NCBI GenBank assembly: GCA_014584395.1
Contig: JACTMY010000009.1
Location: forward strand, 1 to 64,000
Length of the DNA: 64,000 nucleotides
Direction of reading: 5' to 3'
Source of the DNA: Planctomycetota bacterium
Lineage (GTDB): Bacteria > Planctomycetota > Planctomycetia > Gemmatales > HRBIN36
Shown here: piece after piece, positions 28,694 to 38,404 of the stretch
Numbering within the stretch: position 1 is the stretch's first letter
Layout of the letters: every line of letters begins with the position of its first letter
Program-made: the position numbers and the translations under genes
Notes under the pieces: model-generated
The model's input: the letters and a program-made list of their open reading frames with translations, nothing else
The model's database searches: none
Told to the model about the DNA's origin: nothing

Positions 28694-29320
28694 ATGTTCG
28701 CAGTGCAGGACCAGATTCTGGCCAGGATTCGCGAGCGGGGTCGGGGACGAGTCTTCATTCCGAAAGACTTCCTTGATCTTGGAAGCCGCGACGCGTCCGA
28801 TCAGGCGCTTTCGAGGTTGGCGAAGCTCGGAGACATCCAGCGGCTTGGGCGTGGGCTGTACCTGTACCCGAGAAGGTTTGCCGATGCACTTGCATCGGCA
28901 CCAGCCGACCAAGACGAAATCGCGGATGCCTTGGGTCGGCAGACCGGAAGCCAAGTGGTTCCGTCCGGAGCGATGGCTGCCAACCGGCTCGGTCTAACCA
29001 ATCAGGTTGCTACCGCGCCAGTTTACCTTACAGACGGGCGAACGCGACAGGTCAGGATTGGAAGTGTGTTGTTCGAGTTGCGTCACGCGGCGCCGAAGGA
29101 ATTATCCACAGCTAGCCGGACAAGCTCGATGGTGTTTCAGGCGCTTCGGTTCATTGGCAAGGATTCTCTGGATGAACGCGTTGTGGCCAAAATCCGCAAG
29201 AAGCTCACTGCCGAGCAACGGGCGGAGCTGTTGCGTGACGCGAGCTACACGACGGATTGGATTTCAGCAGCGGCGCGTCAGATTGCAAAGGACGAGGCCA
29301 AGATTGCGATGCATGCGTGA
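28694..29320 (+). CDS. DUF6088 (AbiEi antitoxin-like) protein
   Basis: 208 residues. ATG at 28694 follows GACAGGAGGAGGGTCA; a longer frame upstream lacks such a site. The N-terminal winged helix (ILARIRERGRGRVFIPKDFLDLGSRDASDQALSRLAKLGDIQRLGRGLYLYP) is typical of the AbiEi/DUF6088 transcriptional-regulator-antitoxin family. The second half (TGSQVVPSGAMAANRLGLTNQVA, VYLTDGRTRQVRIG) is the family's second domain. No AbiEii nucleotidyltransferase partner follows. Instead the next gene, 120 bases on, is the DUF4007 gene, so it may act as regulator of the defence operon. Confidence 0.82.
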   Translation: MFAVQDQILARIRERGRGRVFIPKDFLDLGSRDASDQALSRLAKLGDIQRLGRGLYLYPRRFADALASAPADQDEIADALGRQTGSQVVPSGAMAANRLGLTNQVATAPVYLTDGRTRQVRIGSVLFELRHAAPKELSTASRTSSMVFQALRFIGKDSLDERVVAKIRKKLTAEQRAELLRDASYTTDWISAAARQIAKDEAKIAMHA

Positions 29321-29440
29321 TATTGGGCTCCGCCACTGGAGGAAGGTGAGCGACGAAAAAAGAATGTAGTTGACATTCTTGCCTCGCGTGTGGCACTGGC
29401 TGAGGTGAGGGGAACAACGCGATTCATGAGAGGATGACAA

Positions 29441-30370
29441 ATGGGCTTCAGATATTCGGGCCATGAGACTTTTCCTTGCCGCTATGCGTGGTTGCCGAAG
29501 GCATTCGCCGCCATTGACGCCGATCACAGTGCCTTTGCCGATGAAGAGAAGGCCATGATTCGCCTTGGCGTGGGCAAGAACATGGTCAGGGCCATTCGCT
29601 TCTGGATGGTCGAAATGTCTGTTGGCCAAAAGCACGCGGGCGGCGGTTACGAGCCGTCCGACTTTGCCAAAGCGGTGTTCAACAGGAAGAAAGGGATCGA
29701 CCCATTCCTACAGGACATGCGGACTCTCTGGCTGCTGCATTGGAAGCTCGCAACCCACAGCGTCGATGAACCGCTTTTTGCCTGGGATTTCCTCATTAAC
29801 CAGTGGCAGTCGCCCGAGATCAGCCGTTCTTCCGTACTTCAGGCATTCCGGCGAGCGGCGGATAAGGAAGCTCGCCCACCTTCGGATGTCACGCTTGAGC
29901 AGCACTTCGATACCTTCCTGCACACGTATGTGCCGACCAGAAGTCGCAAGGGTGAAATCCAGGAAGATAATCTGGACTGTCCTCTCGTGGAACTGGATTT
30001 CATCAACCTTGTTGGCGAGCGGCGCATCGACGGCACGGGCAAACGAGAGCCGATCTATGCCTTTCGCCTTGAAGACAAGCCAGACATCACACCGGAACTC
30101 TTCGCCTACGCACTCGATGATTACTGGGAGAAACGACGCAGCACGGAACGGACCCTGACCTTCAAGGATGTCGCATTCGGGCATGGAAGTCCCGGACAGG
30201 TTTTCAAATTGCCGGAGTGGGCGGTTCGCCAGCGACTCGAAGTGATTTCGTCGGACTCGACTGGGCCGTTCCGTTACGTGGAATCGGCCACACAGCAACA
30301 GATTTCGCGGCGTGAGGGAGTGACGGCGCCTTCCATCGTTACGGCCTACGGCGAAGGTGTACCATGCTGA
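29441..30370 (+). CDS. DUF4007 family protein, SspB-like component of a DNA phosphorothioation system
   Basis: 309 residues. The N-terminus GFRYSGHETFPCRYAWLPKA is the defining GHETF signature of DUF4007. It continues with LGVGKNMVRAIRFWM and a WLLHWKL helix, then a winged-helix-like middle. From memory of the family, DUF4007 proteins occur with PAPS-reductase-fold sulfurtransferases, and SspB, the nicking component of SspABCD DNA sulfur modification, belongs here. That assignment should be checked by profile search. It starts after AGAGGATGACAA; its last codons overlap the start of the ATPase gene by 7 bases. A TTGACA box lies near 29372. Confidence 0.8.
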   Translation: MGFRYSGHETFPCRYAWLPKAFAAIDADHSAFADEEKAMIRLGVGKNMVRAIRFWMVEMSVGQKHAGGGYEPSDFAKAVFNRKKGIDPFLQDMRTLWLLHWKLATHSVDEPLFAWDFLINQWQSPEISRSSVLQAFRRAADKEARPPSDVTLEQHFDTFLHTYVPTRSRKGEIQEDNLDCPLVELDFINLVGERRIDGTGKREPIYAFRLEDKPDITPELFAYALDDYWEKRRSTERTLTFKDVAFGHGSPGQVFKLPEWAVRQRLEVISSDSTGPFRYVESATQQQISRREGVTAPSIVTAYGEGVPC

Positions 30371-33300
30371 GCACAAACCGAATCGCAGACGTGTTCGACA
30401 TCAAGAAGCGGTTTCTCCGCTCGACGCACATTGAGCGAGACTTCTCCGATGGCTCGGCGCTGCGCGGTTACGTGATGACACCGCCCGCCCAGGAAGGGTT
30501 TGAGCGGCTTCTCCGCGGATTGTCACCAAAATCAGGCCAGCGTGCGTGGCGTGTGACGGGGGACTACGGGACTGGAAAATCCTCTTTCGCCCTTGCGCTC
30601 GCGCATCTCATGTACGAGGAAGGTGGGGGCTTGCCGCAAGAAGTGCGGAAATGCGTCGATTTTCGAGCCCTTGGCGTGAAGAGGCCGAACCTGTTGCCGG
30701 TGTTGGTAACGGGTACTCGCGCCGCGCTTGGTGAAGCACTCCGCTTGGCGCTGGCTCGGTCGCTGGAGGAGCAATGCACACGAGGCAAGCCGCCCCAGGT
30801 GATTTCGCGATTGCGGTCGCCTGCCGGGAAAAAGACTGGAGCGCAGGATGGGTCGGACGAAATCAAAATGCTTCAGGAGGCAGTCCAGTATTTGCGGCAA
30901 TCCGGCAAGGCCGACGGCATCGTCATCATTCTGGATGAACTCGGCAAGTTCCTGGAGTTTGCGGCTCTCCATCCTGACCGCCAAGACATCTATTTGTTGC
31001 AGATGCTCGCGGAAGCGGCGTCGCGAAGCGGCGACACGCCGATCTTTGTGGTGGGCCTGCTGCATCAGGGATTCCATGCCTACTCCGAGCAGCTCACGCT
31101 CGCCACGCAGAAGGAATGGGACAAGGTCGCCGGCCGATTCGAGGAAATCGTCTTTAACCAGCCTTTGGAACAGACCGCGTCTCTGGTAGCCAATGCCCTC
31201 AACATCCGGCGGGACAGGTTGCCGCGCGGTGCAACCGGGCGGCTTGAAGAAGAGATGGCCAAAGCGGTTGGTCTTGGCTGGTACGGGGTGGATGCCGTCA
31301 AGCATCGCTTACTATCCATCGCTCCGGAGCTTTTTCCGCTCCATCCGACAGTGATGCCTGTGCTGGTGAAGCTTTTCAGCCGCTTCGGCCAGAATGAGCG
31401 CTCCCTCTACAGCTTCCTCTTGTCGAACGAACCGTTTGCCCTTCAATCGTTCGCCGAACAGCCCGCGAAGTGCGATCACTTCTATCGCCTGCATAACCTC
31501 TATGATTTCGCACGCGCGGCATTCGGACATCGCCTGGCGCTTCAGACATTCCGGAGTCACTGGAACCAGATCGAGTCTGTGGTAGAGAGCTTCCCGCGCG
31601 ACCAGGCGGCGGAGCTTCAGATCCTGAAGACCGTGGCCATCCTCAACCTCATCGACTCACCGCAGCTTCTGGCAAGCGAGGATGCAATTGCGATCGCGGT
31701 GGATGCCTCTTCGGAGGATGCAGCGACGAAGATTAAGCGTTCGCTTAAGTCGCTACAGCGCGGACGAGCCGTCCTCTACTATCGCGGTGCGGCGGGTGGA
31801 TACTGCCTGTGGCCGCATACCAGCGTGAACCTGGAGCGGGCTTACCAAGATGCCCGCGATGCGGTTTCCGTTCCACAGCGAATCGGACCGCTTATCCGCG
31901 AGAAGCTGGAGACGCGACCGCTTGTAGCTCGCCGCCATTACATCGAAACGGGCAACCTTCGGCATTTCGACGTTCAGTTTGTTCCCGCGGCGGAACTGCA
32001 GGATGCCGTCGCCGAAGCGACAGACGCAGACGGTCAGGTGATCGTCGCGCTTTGCGAAAGTGAGTCCGAACGCAGGAAGGCCGTCGAGTTCGCGACATCG
32101 AAATTGCTGACCAGCCGCAAGGCAGTCCTAACGGCCGTCCCGCAGCCACTGCAAGGGCTGGCCAGCCTGGTTGCCGAAGTGCAGCGGTGGGAATGGGTAC
32201 TGGCGAATGTCCCCGAACTAAATCACGACAACTACGCCCTGGAAGAGTCTACCCGGCAGCTGGCGGCAGCACGCCAGGTCCTCGCAAAGCGTCTCCAGAG
32301 TTACGTCGGGTTGCGGCAGTTCACCGAGACGTTAGGACTTCAGTGGTTTTACCGCGGCCAGCCGCTGGAGCTTGGCACCGGGCGGGCCTTGCTCGAAATG
32401 CTATCCAGCGTCTGCGACAAGCTCTATCCGAGTGCGCCGAAGATTCAGAACGAGCTGGTTAATCGCCACGAACTCAGCTCGGCCGCAGCAGCTGCACGCC
32501 TGCGGCTGATAGACAGGCTTCTTCGACAATCGGCAGAGCCGTACTTGGGCATGGACCCGGCGACCAAGCCGCCTGAGATGTCCATGTACCTCTCCGTGCT
32601 TCAGGAAGCTCGCCTGCACCAGAACGGACCCGAAGGATGGGGCACAGGTATTCCCGAGGAGGACGCCGATACGTGCCGAGTCCGGCCAGTGCTCCTGCAC
32701 ATTCAGGAAGTACTCGAGGTCTCCAAGGGCCGCCGGGTGAAGGTCACCGACATTTTCAGGGAGATGCAATCCCCACCTTACGGCGTTAGAAAGGGACTCT
32801 GCCCGCTGCTGCTCGCCGTCTTCGCCGTGATCCATGAGCAGGACGTTGCGTTCTACGACCAAGGCAGCTTCATGAAGCAAGTGTCCGGTCAGGACTTCCA
32901 CCGATTGATTAAAGCTCAGGAGAATTTCGAGGTTCAGTATTGCCGCATTGCCGGTGTGCGGACGGTGGTCTTTGAACAGCTCTTCAAGGTGCTTAATCCG
33001 GACAAGAAGCCCAAGTCCATTGACTTGCTCGACGTGGTACGTCCGCTTTGCGTGTTCGCCGCGCAATTGCCGGACTTCGCCAAGAAAACTAACCGGGTCT
33101 CGAAAATGGCATCCCAGGTGCGCGATGCCCTGCTGCGGGCCGAAGAGCCCGCGACCCTGCTGTTCCAGACCCTTCCGGAGGCGTGCGGGTGCGAGCACTT
33201 CGAGGCCGATGCTGCTCCGTCACAGCACAAGGTGAAGCGATTTGTGGATCGGTTGCGGGAAAGCATCGATGAACTTCGGGCAGTCTATCCGCAACTTCTC

Positions 33301-33822
33301 CTGAAGATGAAGGGGGAAATCCAGACCTGCTTCAATCGGCCGGGCAGTATCGACACTGTGCGACCGGAGTTGGCGCAGTCGGCCAACCGTATCCTGTCGT
33401 CGGTCAAGGAGCCCAGACTTAAGGCGTTCTGCCTTCGCCTGGCCGACCAAGGCCTGGAGGACGACCCGTGGATCGAGGCCGTCGGCAGCTTCTTGTGCTC
33501 AAAGCCGCCATCGAAGTGGATTGACCACGACCTTTCGCAGTTTGAGGATGAATTGCATCGGTGTGCGAGGCAGTATTTCCGCGTGGAGAGCACGCTGTTC
33601 GAGCAGGGTACGGAGCCAGTCGGCTCGCACGCAATGCGCGTCTCGATCACCTGCCAGGACGGTAGCGAAGTAGACAAGGTCATACGCTTGAGCGAAAGCG
33701 AGTTGAGTACAGTCACGACACTGGAGGAGAAGATTCGGTCTGTGCTTGGCGAGGATAGCCGGTTGGGACTGGTCGCCGCAACGAGGGCCATCATGACACA
33801 ACTGCAAGGGTTGAACGATTAA
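30364..33822 (+). CDS. Large P-loop ATPase in SspC-like position of the phosphorothioation operon
   Basis: 1152 residues. Walker A GDYGTGKSS is at residues 66-74, and a Walker B-like IVIILDELGKFLEF near 185-198 places it among STAND/AAA-type ATPases resembling the BrxC/PglY style of defence ATPases. The rest (residues about 300-1150) is largely helical with no catalytic motif I recognise. In Ssp systems an ATPase (SspC) cooperates with the nicking SspB and sulfurtransferase SspD. Position between the DUF4007 gene and the sulfurtransferase fits that role, but two genes are interposed here. Coupled to the preceding gene by a 7-base overlap. Confidence 0.72.
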   Translation: MLSTNRIADVFDIKKRFLRSTHIERDFSDGSALRGYVMTPPAQEGFERLLRGLSPKSGQRAWRVTGDYGTGKSSFALALAHLMYEEGGGLPQEVRKCVDFRALGVKRPNLLPVLVTGTRAALGEALRLALARSLEEQCTRGKPPQVISRLRSPAGKKTGAQDGSDEIKMLQEAVQYLRQSGKADGIVIILDELGKFLEFAALHPDRQDIYLLQMLAEAASRSGDTPIFVVGLLHQGFHAYSEQLTLATQKEWDKVAGRFEEIVFNQPLEQTASLVANALNIRRDRLPRGATGRLEEEMAKAVGLGWYGVDAVKHRLLSIAPELFPLHPTVMPVLVKLFSRFGQNERSLYSFLLSNEPFALQSFAEQPAKCDHFYRLHNLYDFARAAFGHRLALQTFRSHWNQIESVVESFPRDQAAELQILKTVAILNLIDSPQLLASEDAIAIAVDASSEDAATKIKRSLKSLQRGRAVLYYRGAAGGYCLWPHTSVNLERAYQDARDAVSVPQRIGPLIREKLETRPLVARRHYIETGNLRHFDVQFVPAAELQDAVAEATDADGQVIVALCESESERRKAVEFATSKLLTSRKAVLTAVPQPLQGLASLVAEVQRWEWVLANVPELNHDNYALEESTRQLAAARQVLAKRLQSYVGLRQFTETLGLQWFYRGQPLELGTGRALLEMLSSVCDKLYPSAPKIQNELVNRHELSSAAAAARLRLIDRLLRQSAEPYLGMDPATKPPEMSMYLSVLQEARLHQNGPEGWGTGIPEEDADTCRVRPVLLHIQEVLEVSKGRRVKVTDIFREMQSPPYGVRKGLCPLLLAVFAVIHEQDVAFYDQGSFMKQVSGQDFHRLIKAQENFEVQYCRIAGVRTVVFEQLFKVLNPDKKPKSIDLLDVVRPLCVFAAQLPDFAKKTNRVSKMASQVRDALLRAEEPATLLFQTLPEACGCEHFEADAAPSQHKVKRFVDRLRESIDELRAVYPQLLLKMKGEIQTCFNRPGSIDTVRPELAQSANRILSSVKEPRLKAFCLRLADQGLEDDPWIEAVGSFLCSKPPSKWIDHDLSQFEDELHRCARQYFRVESTLFEQGTEPVGSHAMRVSITCQDGSEVDKVIRLSESELSTVTTLEEKIRSVLGEDSRLGLVAATRAIMTQLQGLND

Positions 33823-33874
33823 GGTTGTCGGCCGCCGTCTGCCAGACGCCCGGACGCAACGTAAAGGTGGGACG

Positions 33875-36280
33875 ATGCCAACAAAAGAAGGAGACAATCG
33901 GAAACGCTTCCGCGTAAGCGCCCGCACAATCCTGCAATTGGGCGGCGAGCTTATCAGCACCGATGGCATAGCGTTCTACGAACTCATCAAAAACGCAGTA
34001 GACGCTGGGTCAAAGAAAGTCCATGTCGAAGTGCAGATGCAGTTACCTCTGGATGCAATTGGGAAACTCAGAGAGGTTGCGGAGGAAACTGGTAGCGTAG
34101 GAAAGAACGACCTCAAGAAACTCAAGGCCGAGGTTACGGCGGCTGTCTCCTCTGATGCGCCTAATGGCGACGCATTGCGTGAAGCGATTGCGGAGGCCGA
34201 CTCATTCGATAACCTGCTTTCCGCCGCCTTGGATGCCAACTCAATTACATTCCGTGATACCGGAAGCGGCATGACGCTTCGCGACCTTGAAGACATTTAC
34301 CTCACGGTCGGCACACCGCATCGGCTCAAGGAACGCAAATCCGGGACGCAGCGGGTTGTTCTGGGCGAAAAGGGAATTGGCCGCCTCTCGGCAATGCGGC
34401 TCGGCAACCGGCTTCATGTCACCACTGCGACGGCTGCGGACAAGAATTGGAACGAACTGCAAATCGACTGGAACGACTTCGGCCGGGATGCAGACCAGTT
34501 ACTAGAAGAAATCGAGATCGCACCGTACCGCGGTGAGGCAAAGGAAGAGGCGACGGCACACGGAACGACGATTCGCGTCACAGACCTCAACTCGACATGG
34601 TCGCTGAGGAAGCTTGCCGACATTGCGGCGTCTGAACTTTGCCGATTCACTGATCCATTTGCCGAAAGCAACCGCTTCCCGATTCACCTCCGTTTGAATG
34701 GCAGTGCGGTTCCGATTCCGCGCATGAATGAAATCCTCAATGAGCATGCCCATGCTCATGTTGAGGCAAGGTTAAGGATTGAGGACGCGGAGGATGATCC
34801 GGTCGCCATTCTCGAAGGCAAGGTGCAATACATGATCTCTGGATCAACCGGGCAGCCTTTGTCCGGGCGGACGCTGCCCTTTCGGTACGAGAGTGCCGAA
34901 ATTGAATCGTTGCTTACAAGGAGCGAAGATCCCGATGTTGACCTTGATACCGTGGTGCGTCTTGGACCGTTTACGGTGAAGTGTCTCTGGTTCAATCGGC
35001 GCCTTCTGAAGTCCGTTGAGATCGACGATAGCACCCTTGACCTGAAAAAGGCGGTTCGGCAGTGGTCGGGCGGGCTGATGGTTTACCGGGACGGCTTCCG
35101 GGTTCCACCTTATGGCGGTCCCGACGATGACTGGCTGGACCTTGATCGCGGGGCACTCGCTGCCCAGGGCTACAAGGTCAACCGCGCCCAATTGGTGGGA
35201 AAGGTAGACATATCGGCCCGAGGCAACCCCCACCTTCGCGATCAGACAAACCGGGAAGGACTGCGCGACTGCCCGGAAAAACGGGCGCTTGCCGGGCTGC
35301 TCAAGCACATCCTCGAAGTTGAGTTCCGGGGCTATCTGAAGGAAGTAGATGAGGAGATTCGCGACAGGGATCGGATCAGCTTCGCCGCGTTCACGGAGCG
35401 GTTGGCGGAGGTCGAAGAAAAGATCAACAACTCCTTGGATGAGCTTTCCGAGATCGACACCGAGCATCCTGAGCTTGAAATTGGCGCGCTGTCCACACGG
35501 CTTCAGCGCGCGTTCAGTACCGTGGTCGAAGTGGTCACAGAGGTTCAGGACACGGTCGAGACGGTAGAGGATGAAAAGGCTCGCGTCCTGCATCTCGCGG
35601 CGCTCGGGCTCTCGATTGAGAAGCTGGCCCATGAGCTAAACCGGGCATCGAAGCACGCACTTGAAGCGCTATCCCAGATGGAGGGAAGCCCCAATGCCCC
35701 GGCCCTAAAGCGATCTGCTGTCCTCCAGTTGCAGTCGCTTCGTAAGCGGCTTCAAAACCTCGATCCCCTCCTGACTCCTGCGCGTCAGACCAAGCAAGAG
35801 TTCGACCTGGGCAAGGAAATCCAAGCCGTACTGGATGGGTTCCAGGCCAGGTTCGAGAGGCACGGTGTGACGGCAAAGCTGGTAACGAAGGGAGAAGGGC
35901 CGGTTAAGGTCAAATTTGTTCGTGCCATGTTTATCCAGGTGCTGGAGAACCTGATTGACAATTCCGTGTACTGGCTATCGGTAGGCAAGCGCCGCAAGGT
36001 CGCGGATGATACTCGGGAAATCCGCATCGTGCTCGATGGAAACCGCAATGTGATCGAAGTTTCGGATACTGGCCCTGGTATCGCTCCCGAAAACCGGGAG
36101 CGGGTCTTTCGGCCATTCTTTACGCTGAAACCGGCCGGGCACGGCAAGGGGCTTGGGCTGTACATCGCCAGGGAGATCGCCCTGTACCACGGGGGCACAC
36201 TCAAGCTCACGGACAAGGGCCTGAAGGCAACGGGCCGGCTGAACACGTTTGAGCTCGATTTTTCGTCGGGGAGGGTATGA
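33875..36280 (+). CDS. Double GHKL ATPase: Hsp90/MORC-like N-terminus plus histidine-kinase-type C-terminus
   Basis: 801 residues. A first HATPase domain (residues 1-300) has the N-box FYELIKNAVDAGSKKV, the G1 box FRDTGSGMTL and the G2 box GEKGIGRLSAMRLG, as in Hsp90/MutL/MORC-type ATPases. A middle S5-like region follows, then coiled coil and HLAALGLSIEKLAHELNRAS resembling a dimerisation/phosphoacceptor helix. The second HATPase (residues about 645-800) has ENLIDNSVYW, SDTGPGIAPENRERVFRPFF and GHGKGLGLYIAREI, typical of sensor kinases. It has no membrane segment. It is followed at once by a receiver-domain gene. GHKL ATPases are known from prokaryotic restriction contexts; here it may sense infection or regulate the system. 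Confidence 0.8.
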   Translation: MPTKEGDNRKRFRVSARTILQLGGELISTDGIAFYELIKNAVDAGSKKVHVEVQMQLPLDAIGKLREVAEETGSVGKNDLKKLKAEVTAAVSSDAPNGDALREAIAEADSFDNLLSAALDANSITFRDTGSGMTLRDLEDIYLTVGTPHRLKERKSGTQRVVLGEKGIGRLSAMRLGNRLHVTTATAADKNWNELQIDWNDFGRDADQLLEEIEIAPYRGEAKEEATAHGTTIRVTDLNSTWSLRKLADIAASELCRFTDPFAESNRFPIHLRLNGSAVPIPRMNEILNEHAHAHVEARLRIEDAEDDPVAILEGKVQYMISGSTGQPLSGRTLPFRYESAEIESLLTRSEDPDVDLDTVVRLGPFTVKCLWFNRRLLKSVEIDDSTLDLKKAVRQWSGGLMVYRDGFRVPPYGGPDDDWLDLDRGALAAQGYKVNRAQLVGKVDISARGNPHLRDQTNREGLRDCPEKRALAGLLKHILEVEFRGYLKEVDEEIRDRDRISFAAFTERLAEVEEKINNSLDELSEIDTEHPELEIGALSTRLQRAFSTVVEVVTEVQDTVETVEDEKARVLHLAALGLSIEKLAHELNRASKHALEALSQMEGSPNAPALKRSAVLQLQSLRKRLQNLDPLLTPARQTKQEFDLGKEIQAVLDGFQARFERHGVTAKLVTKGEGPVKVKFVRAMFIQVLENLIDNSVYWLSVGKRRKVADDTREIRIVLDGNRNVIEVSDTGPGIAPENRERVFRPFFTLKPAGHGKGLGLYIAREIALYHGGTLKLTDKGLKATGRLNTFELDFSSGRV

Positions 36281-36281
36281 C

Positions 36282-38387
36282 GTGCCTGCGTCAGCTCAAC
36301 AACATGCCGTCAGCCCCGTCTCATCATGGCGCGTCGCGATTATCGACGACGTGTACGCCGGACCTACGCTCGAAGCCGTGAAGAACGGCCTGGCAGAGTT
36401 CTGTGCTGACGTTGGCGCGGATGAGTCGCTGGTACGGGTTCTGAACCAACGTACTCAGTGCGATTTTGCGAACGCAAGCAACGTCACCGATGCGGGGATC
36501 GTTGCCCTGTACCAGTGCCGGGACCAGTTGACCGACATTGCGGGGCAACTGGAAAGGCTGTTCCTGGAGTTTGACCAGCGTCGCAATGAAGTAGTAACTA
36601 TCGAGCAAAACCTGAAGGCCCAAGGCTTTGCCGATGCCAATATCAAGACATTTCAGTCCGTCCAGGATTTGTTTTCAGGAGAACCATTTCAGCTAGTTTT
36701 CCTCGATTTGCTGCTGGCCAAAGGCGAAGACGAATCGAAGGACATCGCCAAGGAGATATACGAAAAGTTCAAGGCGTTCATTCTGCTGATGTCGAATTCG
36801 CCGATTGCCAACCCCCAACAGGTCGAAGAGTTCCGGCGGGCAACTCGGCTCTTAAGTGGCTTCTTCGGGTTCCGCGCGAAATCCGACCTGTGCGACAAGG
36901 AGAAGTTGCGCATCCAAATTGAGACGCTGCCCAAAGACCCGGCAGTCTGCCATGCCATCCACAACTTCGTGATGGCCTTGGAGGAGGCTCTGGGCGGTCC
37001 GATTGTCGAACCGAAGTTGAACGAGCGGGCCGCGGCTGATGATGCACGGCCATCGATCTTGCCGCAATTCATGCACACGTTGCGAGCTCTGGGCCTTCAC
37101 GATTATGCTTTGCTTTGCGAGTTGACGCTGCGATATGAGGGACATCCGCTTGGCGACTACATGATGCGGCTGCTTGGCGCACATTTGCTCGCACAGCTCC
37201 TTTCACATCCGGGGCTGAAAAGTGCGGTTTCGGCTCTCGATACGCTGCGCTTCACCGAATTTCTGCCGTTAGGTGATGAACGTTCTCCTTCCTTTCATCG
37301 GATGTATGCTGACGCGACAACCGAGGTCGTTACTGGACCGTGGGGGCCGCACCCGTGGAGTGTCGTTGGAGAACCTGTGGCCGGAGAAACGGCGGCATCT
37401 GAGCCGTCCGTAGACCAGCCTACCGAAACTCAGGATGTACCGGCTGAGCAACCCAGGGCAGCGCCTGAGCGGGCTGCTGAAGACGGTTCCGAAATCCTGG
37501 CCTTTCTCGGTCTGCAGGACGACGAGAAGGAACTGCCTTACATGCAGTTGGGGGACCTGCTGGTCAAGGATGAGAAATCGCTCGTGTTTGCTGTTCTCAG
37601 CGCTTCCTGCGAACTCCAGTTCGTGCCGACGCATGTTCACAAGGACCGCGAGCGGTTGAGAGATGACACAGTCCTGCTGGTTCCTGGGCGCATGCGGACA
37701 GTTGGTGCCCCGCCTGCGAAAAAGTCCCAGGCAATAGCCGGATTGATCGAATGGAACGGGACACCGTACTGCATCGATTGGTTTGACGGGAAACTCATCG
37801 GACTTCCGCACTGCACGCTGAGGAACCTGCTGGAGGATCGCGGCTATCTGCACCATCGTCGGCTGCAGACAGCCCGAGCCCTTGAACTGCAACAGGCAGT
37901 GTTATCGAAGCTGTCGCGAATCGGCTTGGAAGTTCGACCGCCCTTTCCGAGGGACATCAAGATCACGCTCTACGGGCGAAAGGCAGATCAGTCGTTTGTG
38001 CAACTAGGCGAAGTCGTGGCACAGGGCGGATTGCTATTCCACGGCCGAAAGGCGGATCAGCGCGTGCTGGTTCTGCGAAGGACGGCGTTTTTCCACTTCG
38101 CCGAGGAAATGAAGAAGTATGCGGAACAAGTAGCTTCAGCCGAAGGTGCTGATGCGAAGCTCAAGACGGGCTTGCCGGCGGCAGCAACCGTCTTCATGGC
38201 ATCAATGGGTGGCCTGAAGCTGCCGATCGAGATTGCCTCGACGGAACCCAAGGCCATCCAGCTTGTGGACAGTGCAGGGATAAAGCAGCCAATCAAGCAG
38301 ATTGCGCTGCGATTTGGAGCGTTCACGGAGGCGCCGACATCAACCAACAAAGAACTCATGTTCTGCCTATCGGCGGAAGAGGAATGA
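36282..38387 (+). CDS. Response-regulator-like protein with divergent receiver domain and long C-terminal region
   Basis: 701 residues from GTG at 36282, seven bases after GGGGAGGG and directly after the stop of the GHKL gene. Receiver-like elements are spread over residues about 15-190: WRVAIIDDVYAG (acidic pair), LVFLDLLLAKG (phosphoacceptor-type Asp) and FILLMSNSP. About 90 residues are inserted between the first two, so the domain is unusual. The remaining 500 residues include a Glu/Pro-rich linker (residues about 370-410) and an unrecognised C-terminal domain. The pair with the upstream kinase-like GHKL protein suggests a cytoplasmic two-component relay inside a DNA-modification operon. 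Confidence 0.68.
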   Translation: MPASAQQHAVSPVSSWRVAIIDDVYAGPTLEAVKNGLAEFCADVGADESLVRVLNQRTQCDFANASNVTDAGIVALYQCRDQLTDIAGQLERLFLEFDQRRNEVVTIEQNLKAQGFADANIKTFQSVQDLFSGEPFQLVFLDLLLAKGEDESKDIAKEIYEKFKAFILLMSNSPIANPQQVEEFRRATRLLSGFFGFRAKSDLCDKEKLRIQIETLPKDPAVCHAIHNFVMALEEALGGPIVEPKLNERAAADDARPSILPQFMHTLRALGLHDYALLCELTLRYEGHPLGDYMMRLLGAHLLAQLLSHPGLKSAVSALDTLRFTEFLPLGDERSPSFHRMYADATTEVVTGPWGPHPWSVVGEPVAGETAASEPSVDQPTETQDVPAEQPRAAPERAAEDGSEILAFLGLQDDEKELPYMQLGDLLVKDEKSLVFAVLSASCELQFVPTHVHKDRERLRDDTVLLVPGRMRTVGAPPAKKSQAIAGLIEWNGTPYCIDWFDGKLIGLPHCTLRNLLEDRGYLHHRRLQTARALELQQAVLSKLSRIGLEVRPPFPRDIKITLYGRKADQSFVQLGEVVAQGGLLFHGRKADQRVLVLRRTAFFHFAEEMKKYAEQVASAEGADAKLKTGLPAAATVFMASMGGLKLPIEIASTEPKAIQLVDSAGIKQPIKQIALRFGAFTEAPTSTNKELMFCLSAEEE

Positions 38388-38404
38388 ACGCAGAGGAGGT
38401 GCGC

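Noticed and set aside
29365..29440. Sigma-54 promoter (TGGCAC element near 29391) before the DUF4007 gene
   Set aside because: The -12 half (TTGC) is absent at the required spacing; only a TTGACA-like box remains.
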